NCBI GenBank assembly: GCA_030848545.1
Contig: JAVDCA010000001.1
Span: 372,001 to 436,000, forward strand
DNA length: 64,000 bases
Direction of reading: 5' to 3'
Source: Astrobacterium formosum
GTDB lineage: Bacteria > Pseudomonadota > Alphaproteobacteria > Rhizobiales > Xanthobacteraceae
The translations under genes were made by a program, and so were the position numbers. Below the pieces are notes generated by a model. That model saw nothing but the letters and a program-made list of their open reading frames with translations, searched no databases and had not been told where the DNA came from. How positions within the stretch are numbered: position 1 is the stretch's first letter; each line of letters begins with the position of its first letter. Below, in pieces: positions 56,977 to 64,000 of the stretch.

Positions 56977-58242
56977 ATGATATTTGGATTGGGCCGTGCG
57001 GCCGGAATCGGTCTGCTCGCCGCCATCGTCACCGCTCCAGCCATCGCGGCCGGCCCCAGCAAGGGGGAGCCGGCTCCGCTCGACATGGGCGAAGCGGCCG
57101 CGGCGCGGCCGTGGAAACGCTATGGCGGCTGGCCGAAGCGCGACATGTCGAAATTCAACACGCTGGCCAAGCACGACGTGTCGCCGCCGGGTCCGACCGA
57201 ACCGCGCAAGCTTCCGAGCCCCATCACGGGCGATCCCGACAAGGGCGCCAAGCTCGTCGCCGATCGTTCGCGCGGCGGTTCGTGCCTCGCCTGCCACGTC
57301 ATGGGGCAGGCCGGCAAAGCCGACCTGCCGGGCAATGTGGGGCCGGATCTGTCCGAGATCGGCAATGCCGGGCGCGACGACGAATGGCTGTTCAACTACG
57401 TCTATGACGCACGCGTCTACAATCCCGAAACGATCATGATTCCGTGGGGTTCGCACGGCCTCTTCAATGATGAGGAGATCGGCCACATGGTCGCCTTCCT
57501 CAAGACCCTGAAGGCGCCCGCCAAATTCCCGACAGCCCTCGACGATCCGACCAAGCGACCGCCGCCGGTCGAGACCCGCGACAATCTCGATCCCTTCGTC
57601 AACGAAGCCATGACGGCAGTCGAACGCGCCGAGACGCTGTTCGCCGCCAAGGGGCCGTCGGGCTCGGCTTGCGTGACCTGCCACGCCGACGCCAAGGCGA
57701 GCTTTTCGAGCTGGGCGGCGCACATGCCGAAATGGGAGCCGCGTCTCGCCAAGGTCATGGGGGTCGAGGAGTTCATCACCCGCCACGCCAAGGCGACCAC
57801 CGGCGCCACCTGGCTGATGCAGAGCGACGAGAACCTCGCCATGGCGGTCTATCTGCGCCACATCGCCAATGGCGAGATGCTCGCCGTCGATACGTCGAGC
57901 CCGGAGGCCAAGGCGGCGGTCGAGCGCGGCAAGAAACTCACGACGATCAAGCTCGGTCAGCTCAACCTCGCCTGCATGGACTGCCATTCGGCCGAGAAGG
58001 GTGGATTGAAATGGATCCGCGGCCAGTGGCTCGGCGAGCAGCGCGGCCAGCTCGACCATTTCCCCACCTGGCGCACCAGCCTGTTGCAGATCTGGGACAT
58101 CCGCAAGCGCTTCCAGTGGTGCCAGGTCAACATCCGTGCCGACGAACTGCCGCCCGACGCCAAGGAATACGGCGATCTGGAGCTGTTCCTGGCTTCGGCG
58201 AATGCCGGCCTGAAGATGAACGTGCCCGGGATACGGCACTGA
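56977..58242 (+). CDS. fused SoxX-SoxA cytochrome
   Basis: SoxXA oxidatively couples thiosulfate to SoxY. Here both parts are in one 421-residue chain. After a signal peptide (1-25), residues 30-185 are SoxX-like: heme site C103-x2-C106-H107, GNVGPDLSEIGNAG and a likely axial M154 in NPETIMIPWGSHG. Residues 190-421 are SoxA-like: hemes at C232-x2-C235-H236 and C333-x2-C336-H337, and the active-site C382 in RFQWCQVNIRADELP. Nothing interrupts the frame. Well-studied SoxXA complexes use two separate proteins, so the fusion is unusual. Confidence 0.9.
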   Translation: MIFGLGRAAGIGLLAAIVTAPAIAAGPSKGEPAPLDMGEAAAARPWKRYGGWPKRDMSKFNTLAKHDVSPPGPTEPRKLPSPITGDPDKGAKLVADRSRGGSCLACHVMGQAGKADLPGNVGPDLSEIGNAGRDDEWLFNYVYDARVYNPETIMIPWGSHGLFNDEEIGHMVAFLKTLKAPAKFPTALDDPTKRPPPVETRDNLDPFVNEAMTAVERAETLFAAKGPSGSACVTCHADAKASFSSWAAHMPKWEPRLAKVMGVEEFITRHAKATTGATWLMQSDENLAMAVYLRHIANGEMLAVDTSSPEAKAAVERGKKLTTIKLGQLNLACMDCHSAEKGGLKWIRGQWLGEQRGQLDHFPTWRTSLLQIWDIRKRFQWCQVNIRADELPPDAKEYGDLELFLASANAGLKMNVPGIRH

Positions 58243-58267
58243 GCTGATGAGGGACTGAGGCGCCAAA

Positions 58268-58318
58268 CTATCCCTCCCCTGCAAGGGGGGGGTCCGGCCG
58301 AAGGCCGGGGGTGGGGTC
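58268..58318. repeat. left arm of 51-bp inverted repeat flanking DUF559 gene
   Basis: This 51-base arm, starting CTATCCCTCCCCTGC and ending GGGGTGGGGTC, is the reverse complement of 58659-58709 at 50 of 51 positions. Each arm also contains internal hairpins (CCCCTGCAAGGGG; CCGGCCGAAGGCCGG). It lies 25 bases after the soxXA stop. Confidence 0.92.
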
Positions 58319-58324
58319 TTCTTC

Positions 58325-58709
58325 GTGGCCAATGAACGCGCCCGTCAGCTTCGCAAGCAGATGACTCCCCGGGAGGTGAAGCTGTGGGTGCATCTGCGAT
58401 CCTGGCGGGAGAGGGGATTTCACTTCCGCCGGCAGGCGCCGCGCGAGGGCTTCATCGTGGATTTTGTCTGCGTCAAGCAGGGATTGATTGGTGGTCGAGG
58501 TCGATGGCGGACAGCATGGATTTGACGCGCATGCGAAGCGTGATGCGGTCCGCGACCGGAATCGTCACAAGCAGGGCTTTCGCGTCCTGCGATTCTGGAA
58601 TTCGGACATCGATCGGAATCTCGACGGCGTGCTCATGGTTGTCGACGAAGCGCTGCAGGACCCCACCCCCGGCCTTCGGCCGGACCCTCCCCTTGCAGGG
58701 GAGGGATAG
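58325..58709 (+). pseudogene. DUF559 endonuclease-like gene with frameshift
   Basis: From GTG 58325 the frame gives MANERARQLRKQMTPREVKL, WVHLRSWRERGFHFRRQAPR and EGFIVDFVCVKQGLI. A one-base insertion in the ATTGGTGGTCGAG stretch near 58490 then breaks it. Another frame continues with VVEVDGGQHGFDAHAKRDAV, FRVLRFWNSDIDRNLDGVLM and a stop inside the right repeat arm. The intact family (about 125 residues, Vsr-like nuclease fold, D-E-K type site in VDF...EVDGGQH) is common in Hyphomicrobiales. It is a dead gene or a sequencing error, inserted within the sox operon. Confidence 0.82.
58659..58709. repeat. right arm of 51-bp inverted repeat flanking DUF559 gene
   Basis: This arm mirrors 58268-58318 with one mismatch. 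It contains the end of the DUF559 frame and stops 15 bases before the soxB ATG. Confidence 0.92.
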
Positions 58710-58724
58710 CTTTAGGCTGTGCCC

Positions 58725-60410
58725 ATGATCACACGTCGTGAACTTCTCCAGGTCGGCGCCGCTGCGGCGGGACTTGGACTTTCATCCGTAGGCCGCGTCG
58801 CGGCGCAGCAGCGGTTGACGCAGGACGAGCTTCTCAAGTTCGACTCCGTCGGCAACGTCACGCTGCTGCACATCACCGATATCCATGGTCAGCTCGTGCC
58901 GGTGCACTTTCGCGAGCCGTCCATCAATCTCGGAGTCGGCGAGGCGAGGGGGCTGCCGCCCCATCTCACCGGCACGGATTTCTTGGCTAAGTTCGGCATC
59001 CCGGCCCGCTCGGCGGCGGCCTATGCGTTGACCGCGGAGGAATTTACCGAGCTCGCAAAGAGCTACGGGAAGATCGGCGGGCTCGATCGCGCCGCGACAG
59101 TGATCAAGGCGGTGCGGGCCGAACGCGGCGCCGGGCGCGTCCTCCTGCTCGACGGTGGTGATACCTGGCAGGGCTCGCTCGGCTCGAACATGACCAGGGG
59201 TGAGGACATGGTCGCCTGCGTGCGCCTGCTCGCCCCCGATGCCATGACCGGCCACTGGGAGTTCACCTATGGGGAGGAGCGGGTCAAGGAACTGATCGAC
59301 AGGCTCGGCTTTCCCTTCCTGGCCCTCAATGTGCGCGACACCGAATGGCAGGAGCCGGTATTCGAGCCCTACAAGCTGTTCGACAAAGGCGGCGTCAAGG
59401 TCGCGGTCCTCGGTCAGGCATTCCCGTATACGCCGGTCGCCAATCCGCGCTGGATGATCCCCAACTGGTCGTTCGGCATCCGCGAAGACGATGTGCGCGC
59501 GACCGTGGACAAGGTGCGGAAGGACGGGGCGGAGCTTGTCGTGCTCCTGTCCCACAATGGTTTCGACGTCGACCGAAAACTCGCCGCTCGCGTCCCGGGA
59601 CTCGACGTCATCCTGACCGGGCATACCCACGACGCCCTGCCGGAGGTCGTTAAAGTCGGCAAGACCCTGCTGATCGCCTCCGGCAGTCACGGCAAATTCG
59701 TCTCCCGCCTCGACCTCGACGTCAGGGGCGGGGAGGTCAAGGACTTCCGCTACAAGCTCATCCCGCTGTTCGCCGACGCCATTACGCCCGATGCCGACAT
59801 GGCGGCGGCAATCGTCAAGGCGCGCTCACCGTTCGCCCAGGAGCTCGCCCGCGAGGTCGGGCGCACGGAATCGCTCCTCTATCGGCGCGGCAATTTCAAC
59901 GGCACTTTCGACGACCTGATCTGCGACGCGCTCCTTGAGCAGCGGGACGCCGAGATCGTGCTCTCGCCGGGTTTCCGCTGGGGAACGAGCGTGCTGCCGA
60001 ATAGCCCCATCACGGTCGAAGACGTCCACAACGCCACCGCCATGACCTACCCGCAGGTCTATCGCATGACCATGACGGGCGAGCGCCTCAAGGAGATTCT
60101 CGAGGACGTCGCCGACAATCTCTTCAATCCCGATCCCTACTACCAGCAGGGCGGCGACATGGTCCGCTGCGGCGGGTTGGGCTACACGATCGACATCGCC
60201 GCCCCCATGGGCAAGCGCTTTTCGGCGCTCACGCACTTGAAGTCGGGGAAGCCCATCGAGCCCACGAAGGAGTACGTGGTCGCCGGCTGGGCGAGCGTCA
60301 ACGAGGGCACGCAGGGCCCACCGGTGTGGGAGCTGGTGGAAAAATACATCGCCGCGCACAAGACCGTGAGGGTGGCTCCCAACACGTCGGTCAAGGTGAT
60401 CGGTACGTAA
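58725..60410 (+). CDS. soxB: thiosulfohydrolase SoxB
   Basis: SoxB is a dimanganese hydrolase that removes sulfone as sulfate from SoxY. This 561-residue protein has a Tat-like signal (MITRRELLQVGAAAAGLGLS), the metal motifs D52-I-H54 in LLHITDIHGQL, LLLDGGDTWQGSLGS, DAMTGHWEFTYG, VLLSHNGFDVDRK and VILTGHTHDALP, and the C-terminal nucleotidase-like domain with RRGNFNGTFDDLICDALLEQ. The ATG at 58725 is preferred to a GTG at 58719. The DUF559 repeat element separates it from soxXA. Confidence 0.96.
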   Translation: MITRRELLQVGAAAAGLGLSSVGRVAAQQRLTQDELLKFDSVGNVTLLHITDIHGQLVPVHFREPSINLGVGEARGLPPHLTGTDFLAKFGIPARSAAAYALTAEEFTELAKSYGKIGGLDRAATVIKAVRAERGAGRVLLLDGGDTWQGSLGSNMTRGEDMVACVRLLAPDAMTGHWEFTYGEERVKELIDRLGFPFLALNVRDTEWQEPVFEPYKLFDKGGVKVAVLGQAFPYTPVANPRWMIPNWSFGIREDDVRATVDKVRKDGAELVVLLSHNGFDVDRKLAARVPGLDVILTGHTHDALPEVVKVGKTLLIASGSHGKFVSRLDLDVRGGEVKDFRYKLIPLFADAITPDADMAAAIVKARSPFAQELAREVGRTESLLYRRGNFNGTFDDLICDALLEQRDAEIVLSPGFRWGTSVLPNSPITVEDVHNATAMTYPQVYRMTMTGERLKEILEDVADNLFNPDPYYQQGGDMVRCGGLGYTIDIAAPMGKRFSALTHLKSGKPIEPTKEYVVAGWASVNEGTQGPPVWELVEKYIAAHKTVRVAPNTSVKVIGT

Positions 60411-60493
60411 CGAATGGCGCTTGACGAAGGGCTCGGCGTAACATTCAATAATGAGAATATAAAAACGGCGCGCGACGCGTCGGGAGGAAACGC

Positions 60494-61771
60494 ATGAACG
60501 AGGACGCGTCCGCGCGCCTGTCGCGCCGCCGTCTGTTGACGGGCGCCGTTGGTCTTGGTGCAGCCGGCCTGGGCGGCGCGGCGATGGCCGGACGGGCGCT
60601 TGCCGGCAATGCCGACAATCTGCCGCCGCATGTGCCTGAATGGACGCGCACGCTGGGCGACGGCGTCGGCGTGCGCGCCTATGGCCAACCATCGAAATTC
60701 GAGAAGCACGTGGTGCGCCGCGACGTGCAATGGCTGACCGCGAGCCGGGAATCCTCGGTGTCGTTCACGCCGCTGCACGAGCTCGACGGCATCATCACCC
60801 CCAACGGGTTGTGTTTCGAGCGCCATCATGGCGGCATCGCCGAGATCGACCCGCAAGACCACCGGCTGATCGTGCATGGGCTCACCGACAAGGCCCTGAT
60901 GCTGACGCTCGCCGACCTCAAGCGCTTTCCTCGCGTCAACCGCATCCATTTCCTCGAATGCGCCGCCAATTCCGGCATGGAGTGGCGCGGCGCCCAGCTC
61001 AACGGCTGCCAGTATACCCACGGCATGGTGCATTGCGTGCAGTACACCGGCGTTCCGTTGAAGCTCATTTTGGAGGAGGCGGGGCTCAAGCCCAACGCCA
61101 AATGGATCCTCGCCGAAGGCGCGGACGCCTCGGCAATGACCCGCTCGCTGCCGCTCGCCAAGGCGCTCGACGACTGCCTGGTCGCAACCCGCATGAATGG
61201 CGAGATGCTGCGGCCCGAGCAGGGCTATCCGGTCCGCCTCGTGGTGCCGGGTTGGGAAGGCAACATGTGGGTGAAATGGCTGCGCCGCCTGGAAGTCGGC
61301 GACCAGCCCTGGCAGGTGCGCGAGGAGACCTCGAAATACACCGATCTTCTGCCCGACGGCCGGGCGCGCCGCTTCACCTTCGTGATGGACGCCAAGTCGG
61401 TGATCACCTCGCCGTCGCCGCAGGCGCCGGTCGCCGCCAAGGGATTTCTGGTGATCTCCGGCCTCGCCTGGTCGGGCCGCGGCACGGTCAGGCGGGTCGA
61501 CGTCTCCCTCGACGGCGGCCGCAACTGGCGTGAGGCGAAGATCGATGGGCCGGTGTTGGACAAGGCGTGCGTGCGCTTCTACGCCGAGACCGAATGGAAC
61601 GGTGAGGAACTGCTGCTGCAGTCGCGGGCGATCGACGACACCGGATATGTGCAGCCGACCAAGGACGACCTGCGCAAGATCCGCGGCACCAATTCGATCT
61701 ACCACAACAATGGCATCCAGACCTGGCGCGTGGCGCCGAGCGGCGAGGTGGAGAATGTGGAGGTCGGGTGA
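60494..61771 (+). CDS. soxC: sulfane dehydrogenase subunit SoxC
   Basis: SoxC is the molybdenum subunit of Sox(CD)2, which oxidises the sulfane sulfur left on SoxY by six electrons. This 425-residue protein has a Tat signal (LSRRRLLTGAVGLGAAGLGG), the sulfite-oxidase fold with the molybdenum ligand C156 in HFLECAANSGMEWRGAQLNG, and a C-terminal dimer domain with GLAWSGRGTVRRVDVSLDGG. Its presence with soxD implies complete oxidation of thiosulfate to sulfate rather than sulfur globule formation. Confidence 0.95.
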   Translation: MNEDASARLSRRRLLTGAVGLGAAGLGGAAMAGRALAGNADNLPPHVPEWTRTLGDGVGVRAYGQPSKFEKHVVRRDVQWLTASRESSVSFTPLHELDGIITPNGLCFERHHGGIAEIDPQDHRLIVHGLTDKALMLTLADLKRFPRVNRIHFLECAANSGMEWRGAQLNGCQYTHGMVHCVQYTGVPLKLILEEAGLKPNAKWILAEGADASAMTRSLPLAKALDDCLVATRMNGEMLRPEQGYPVRLVVPGWEGNMWVKWLRRLEVGDQPWQVREETSKYTDLLPDGRARRFTFVMDAKSVITSPSPQAPVAAKGFLVISGLAWSGRGTVRRVDVSLDGGRNWREAKIDGPVLDKACVRFYAETEWNGEELLLQSRAIDDTGYVQPTKDDLRKIRGTNSIYHNNGIQTWRVAPSGEVENVEVG

Positions 61772-61846
61772 AATGGCGGTGAGCTGTGCTGAGACGTCGC
61801 CGAGCGCGGCTGCGGATATCACCGACATTGGCCACTGCCGAGGCGC

Positions 61847-61949
61847 GCTCCCTCTCCCCGACGGGGAGAGGGTGGGGGTGAGGAGGCTCGGGCGGTCGAG
61901 AGGTCGGTTCCCCCTCACCCCAGCCCTCTCCCCAACGGGGAGAGGGAGC
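61847..61949. repeat. CCCTCTCCCC/GGGGAGAGGG inverted repeat between soxC and soxD
   Basis: GCTCCCTCTCCCC-GAC-GGGGAGAGGG followed by GGGGGTGAGG is mirrored by CCCCCTCACCCC and CCCTCTCCCC-AAC-GGGGAGAGGGAGC. Each arm is itself a hairpin. Elements of this kind are dispersed repeats in related genomes. It lies in the 187 bases between the soxC stop and the likely soxD start. Confidence 0.88.
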
Positions 61950-61958
61950 CGGCCGAGG

Positions 61959-62645
61959 GTGGGGCGGTGCATTGCATCCATCGTATCCGCGACGATCGTC
62001 ACGATGGCGCTATTCTCGTCCTCCCCCTCCTTCGCCCAAGACAAGGCCGCGGCCCCGCGCAAGTTCAACATCGGCCGCGTCGCGACCCCGCAGGAGATCT
62101 CCGGCTGGGACATCGACGTGCGGCCGGACGGGCAGGGGCTTCCCGACGGCAAGGGCAGCGTCGCCGACGGTGAGGAGATCTACATGGCCAAGTGCGCCGC
62201 CTGCCACGGCGAGTTCGGCGAGGGCGCCGGCCGCTGGCCGGTGCTCGCCAGCGGCAAGGGGACGCTCAAGTCCGACGACCCGGTCAAGACCGTCGGGTCC
62301 TACTTTCCCTACGCGGCGAGCGTGTTCGACTATGTGCGCCACGCCATGCCGTTCGGCGACGCGCAGTCGCTCACGAACGACGAGCTCTATGCCGTCACCG
62401 CCTATGTGCTCAATCTCAACGACATCGTGCCGGAGGACTTCGTCTTGTCCAAGGAGACTTTCGGCAACATCAAGATGCCCAATGCGGGCGGATTCTATGA
62501 CGATGACCGCGAGACTGCCGAAAAGGCGTTCTGGAATCCCAAGCCGTGCATGTCGGACTGCAAGCCGCCCGTCAAGGTCACGGCCCGGGCGCGGGTGATC
62601 GACGTGACGCCGGAGGACGCCAAGGGACGGCCGGGCGCCGACTGA
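61959..62645 (+). CDS. soxD: monoheme cytochrome subunit SoxD
   Basis: This 228-residue c-type cytochrome is the electron-accepting partner of SoxC. A GTG at 61959 gives a normal signal peptide (about 1-27, ending SPSFAQ). The heme site is C79-A-A-C82-H83 in MAKCAACHGEFGEGAGRWPV, with later family segments GSYFPYAASVFDYVRHAMPF, YAVTAYVLNLNDIVPEDFVL and NPKPCMSDCK. Only one heme is present, unlike diheme Paracoccus SoxD. The frame is open back to an ATG at 61773 with GGAGG upstream, which would put repeat-derived residues before the signal. Confidence 0.88.
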   Translation: MGRCIASIVSATIVTMALFSSSPSFAQDKAAAPRKFNIGRVATPQEISGWDIDVRPDGQGLPDGKGSVADGEEIYMAKCAACHGEFGEGAGRWPVLASGKGTLKSDDPVKTVGSYFPYAASVFDYVRHAMPFGDAQSLTNDELYAVTAYVLNLNDIVPEDFVLSKETFGNIKMPNAGGFYDDDRETAEKAFWNPKPCMSDCKPPVKVTARARVIDVTPEDAKGRPGAD

Positions 62646-62787
62646 CGGGCCGGGAGGAAATATTGCTTGCCGACCGTGCCGGCCACGATACGCTCTTGCC
62701 CGCGGCGGCGAATAATCGAAATCAAAAGCTGTCCGGCTGCCGTTAGGATCGTGCGCCGGCGGCATCCGACGAGGAGGAAACGAAGCA

Positions 62788-63120
62788 ATGCCCGGCCGCA
62801 CCGCAGGTGCAGGCGTCGTCGCGCCGTCGCTGTTGGCGATCGGCCTCATCGGCATGGCGGTCATGACGGCGGGCGCCGCCGCCGACATCGAGCTCGGCCG
62901 CTATCTCGCCTCCGAATGCATGGCCTGCCATCGCGCCCAGACGAGCGCCAGCGCCATCCCCAATCTGACCACGATCCCGCGCGAGCATTTCGTCACCGTC
63001 ATCAAGGCCTATCGCCGCAAGGAACTGCCGAATCCGGCCATGCAGAACGTCGCCGGCCGGCTCAGCGACGAGGAGATCGAGTCGCTGGCTCTGTATTTTT
63101 CCACGACCAAACAACCATAA
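62788..63120 (+). CDS. monoheme c-type cytochrome (SoxE/FccA-like)
   Basis: This 110-residue exported cytochrome has a signal segment (about 10-31, ending AGAAA), one heme site C44-M-A-C47-H48 and the distal segment NPAMQNVAGRLSDEEIESLA, whose Met is the likely sixth ligand. Its position directly before the flavoprotein gene indicates the cytochrome subunit of a flavocytochrome c sulfide dehydrogenase. A GGAGGAAA site precedes the ATG. Confidence 0.88.
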   Translation: MPGRTAGAGVVAPSLLAIGLIGMAVMTAGAAADIELGRYLASECMACHRAQTSASAIPNLTTIPREHFVTVIKAYRRKELPNPAMQNVAGRLSDEEIESLALYFSTTKQP

Positions 63121-63146
63121 AGCTCTTGCACTTGGAGGGGACACAA

Positions 63147-64000
63147 ATGACCGAGCTGACACGCCGACGTTTCGGTATCCTGACCGGCGCCTCCTTCGCG
63201 GCGGCGTCGACTCCGTTGTTCGCGCCTCACGTCCTCGGCCAGGGCAAGCCGAAGCTCGTCGTCATCGGTGGCGGTGCGGGCGGCGGCACGCTCGCCCGCT
63301 ACGTCGCCAAAGATTCGAACGGCGCCGTCGACGTCACCCTGATCGAGCCGCAGAAAAATTTCACCACCTGCTTCTTCTCCAATCTCTATGTGGGTGGCTT
63401 GCGCAGCTTCAAGTCGATCACCCATGACTACGACAAGGTGAAGAAGAGCGGCGTCAAAGTGATCCACGCCGCCGCCATGGCGATCGACCGCGACAAGAAG
63501 CAGGTGGTGCTCGCCGGCGGTCAGCGCATCACCTACGACCGCCTCGCCGTCGCCCCCGGCATCGACCTGAAATTCGACTCGGTGCACGGCTATTCGGAAG
63601 CCGCCGCCGAACTGATGCCCCATGCCTGGAAGCCCGGCAAGCAGACCGAACTCCTGGTCAAGAAGCTCAATGCGCTCAAGGACGGCGACACTATCGTGAT
63701 GATCGCGCCGCCCAATCCCTATCGCTGTCCACCCGGTCCCTACGAGCGCGCCTCCATGTTCGCGCACGTGCTCAAGACGAAGGGTCACAAGAAATCGCGG
63801 ATCATCATCCTCGACGTCAAGCCGAACTTCTCCAAGCAGGCTTTGTTCATGGAGGGCTGGGAGAAGCATTATCCGGGGATGATCGAGTGGCAGGATCCGA
63901 ACATGCATGGCGGCATCAAGAGCGTGAACCCGAAAACCGGCGAGATCGTCACCGACCTGGGCAGCTACAAGGCGGCGCTCGCCAACGTCATCCCGGCCCA
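63147..64000 (+). CDS. SoxF/FccB sulfide dehydrogenase flavoprotein, 5' part
   Basis: The frame starts at 63147 after GGAGGGG and runs off the window; 284 residues are visible of about 420. It has a Tat-like signal (MTELTRRRFGILTGASFAAA), the FAD-binding GGGAGGG at 41-47, the segment NFTTCFFSNLYVGG and the redox-Cys region PPNPYRCPPGPYERASMFAH, all typical of FccB/SoxF. It would oxidise sulfide or polysulfide and pass electrons to the preceding cytochrome. The C-terminus and second conserved Cys lie outside. Confidence 0.92.
   Translation, partial: MTELTRRRFGILTGASFAAASTPLFAPHVLGQGKPKLVVIGGGAGGGTLARYVAKDSNGAVDVTLIEPQKNFTTCFFSNLYVGGLRSFKSITHDYDKVKKSGVKVIHAAAMAIDRDKKQVVLAGGQRITYDRLAVAPGIDLKFDSVHGYSEAAAELMPHAWKPGKQTELLVKKLNALKDGDTIVMIAPPNPYRCPPGPYERASMFAHVLKTKGHKKSRIIILDVKPNFSKQALFMEGWEKHYPGMIEWQDPNMHGGIKSVNPKTGEIVTDLGSYKAALANVIPA

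Noticed and set aside
56056-58332. 758-codon leftward frame opposite soxYZ-soxXA
   Set aside because: Shadow of authentic sox genes with heme motifs on the other strand.
60182-62152. 656-codon leftward frame opposite soxB-soxC
   Set aside because: Low-complexity antisense translation crossing two genuine genes and a repeat.

Overview
This window is GC-rich, densely coding bacterial DNA and reads as an alphaproteobacterium of the order Hyphomicrobiales (Rhizobiales), most likely near Nitrobacteraceae/Xanthobacteraceae. Evidence is the gene orders accB-accC-aat facing DUF2155-NDUFA12 and aminotransferase-hom-glpX-recJ, a mitochondrial-type complex I accessory subunit, a B12-dependent ribonucleotide reductase, a class I PHA synthase, and several dispersed palindromic repeat families typical of that group. 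The genus cannot be fixed. A complete-looking Sox pathway marks the organism as a sulfur oxidiser.

Layout. 1-2.7 kb is accessory: a DUF2188 fragment, a ParE-type toxin-antitoxin pair, a frameshifted DUF4160 gene with DUF2442, and an AT-rich membrane protein. 2.7-6.5 kb is nrdJ, with candidate NrdR boxes far upstream. 7.2-17.9 kb is mostly housekeeping: an MscS channel, NDUFA12, DUF2155, a FitAB-type toxin-antitoxin pair, aat, a lone receiver protein, accC-accB, a DsbA-like oxidoreductase, an M48 protease and an aminotransferase. After an IS3 remnant, 18.3-26.0 kb holds a catabolic locus: a TetR regulator facing a promoter with a palindromic operator, an MFS transporter, a three-subunit molybdenum hydroxylase and a truncated molybdopterin-binding protein. 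Across a tRNA-Thr lie a translationally coupled deacetylase-like amidohydrolase and hydantoinase/oxoprolinase, then a second MFS transporter (26.4-31.4 kb).

31.6-41.3 kb holds small secreted or unknown proteins, a VapC remnant, gamma-glutamyltranspeptidase, an AT-rich patch (CPBP protease, membrane protein), tandem-duplicated antitoxin-like genes, phaC and a lipoprotein. 41.5-47.2 kb is the conserved aminotransferase-hom-glpX-recJ block.

47.5-53.4 kb is the most unusual part: a DUF134-NifX regulator-like fusion, two MinD-type ATPases each carrying two [4Fe-4S] motifs, two further NifX/NifB-type domain proteins, a PaaI-type thioesterase, a DUF4213/DUF364 protein, a 38-residue Cys-rich peptide and a corrinoid adenosyltransferase. 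It resembles the orange-protein (ORP) clusters of strict anaerobes and may serve assembly or placement of a metal-sulfur cofactor; this is inference.

53.7-64 kb is the sox locus. A leftward arm carries a persulfide-sensor-like ArsR regulator (C48/C114), a SoxS-type thioredoxin and an unknown periplasmic protein. A rightward arm runs soxW-soxY-soxZ, a fused soxXA, soxB-soxC-soxD, a monoheme cytochrome and a soxF/fccB flavoprotein cut by the window edge. A palindromic repeat element carrying a frameshifted DUF559 gene sits between soxXA and soxB, and a second repeat sits between soxC and soxD.
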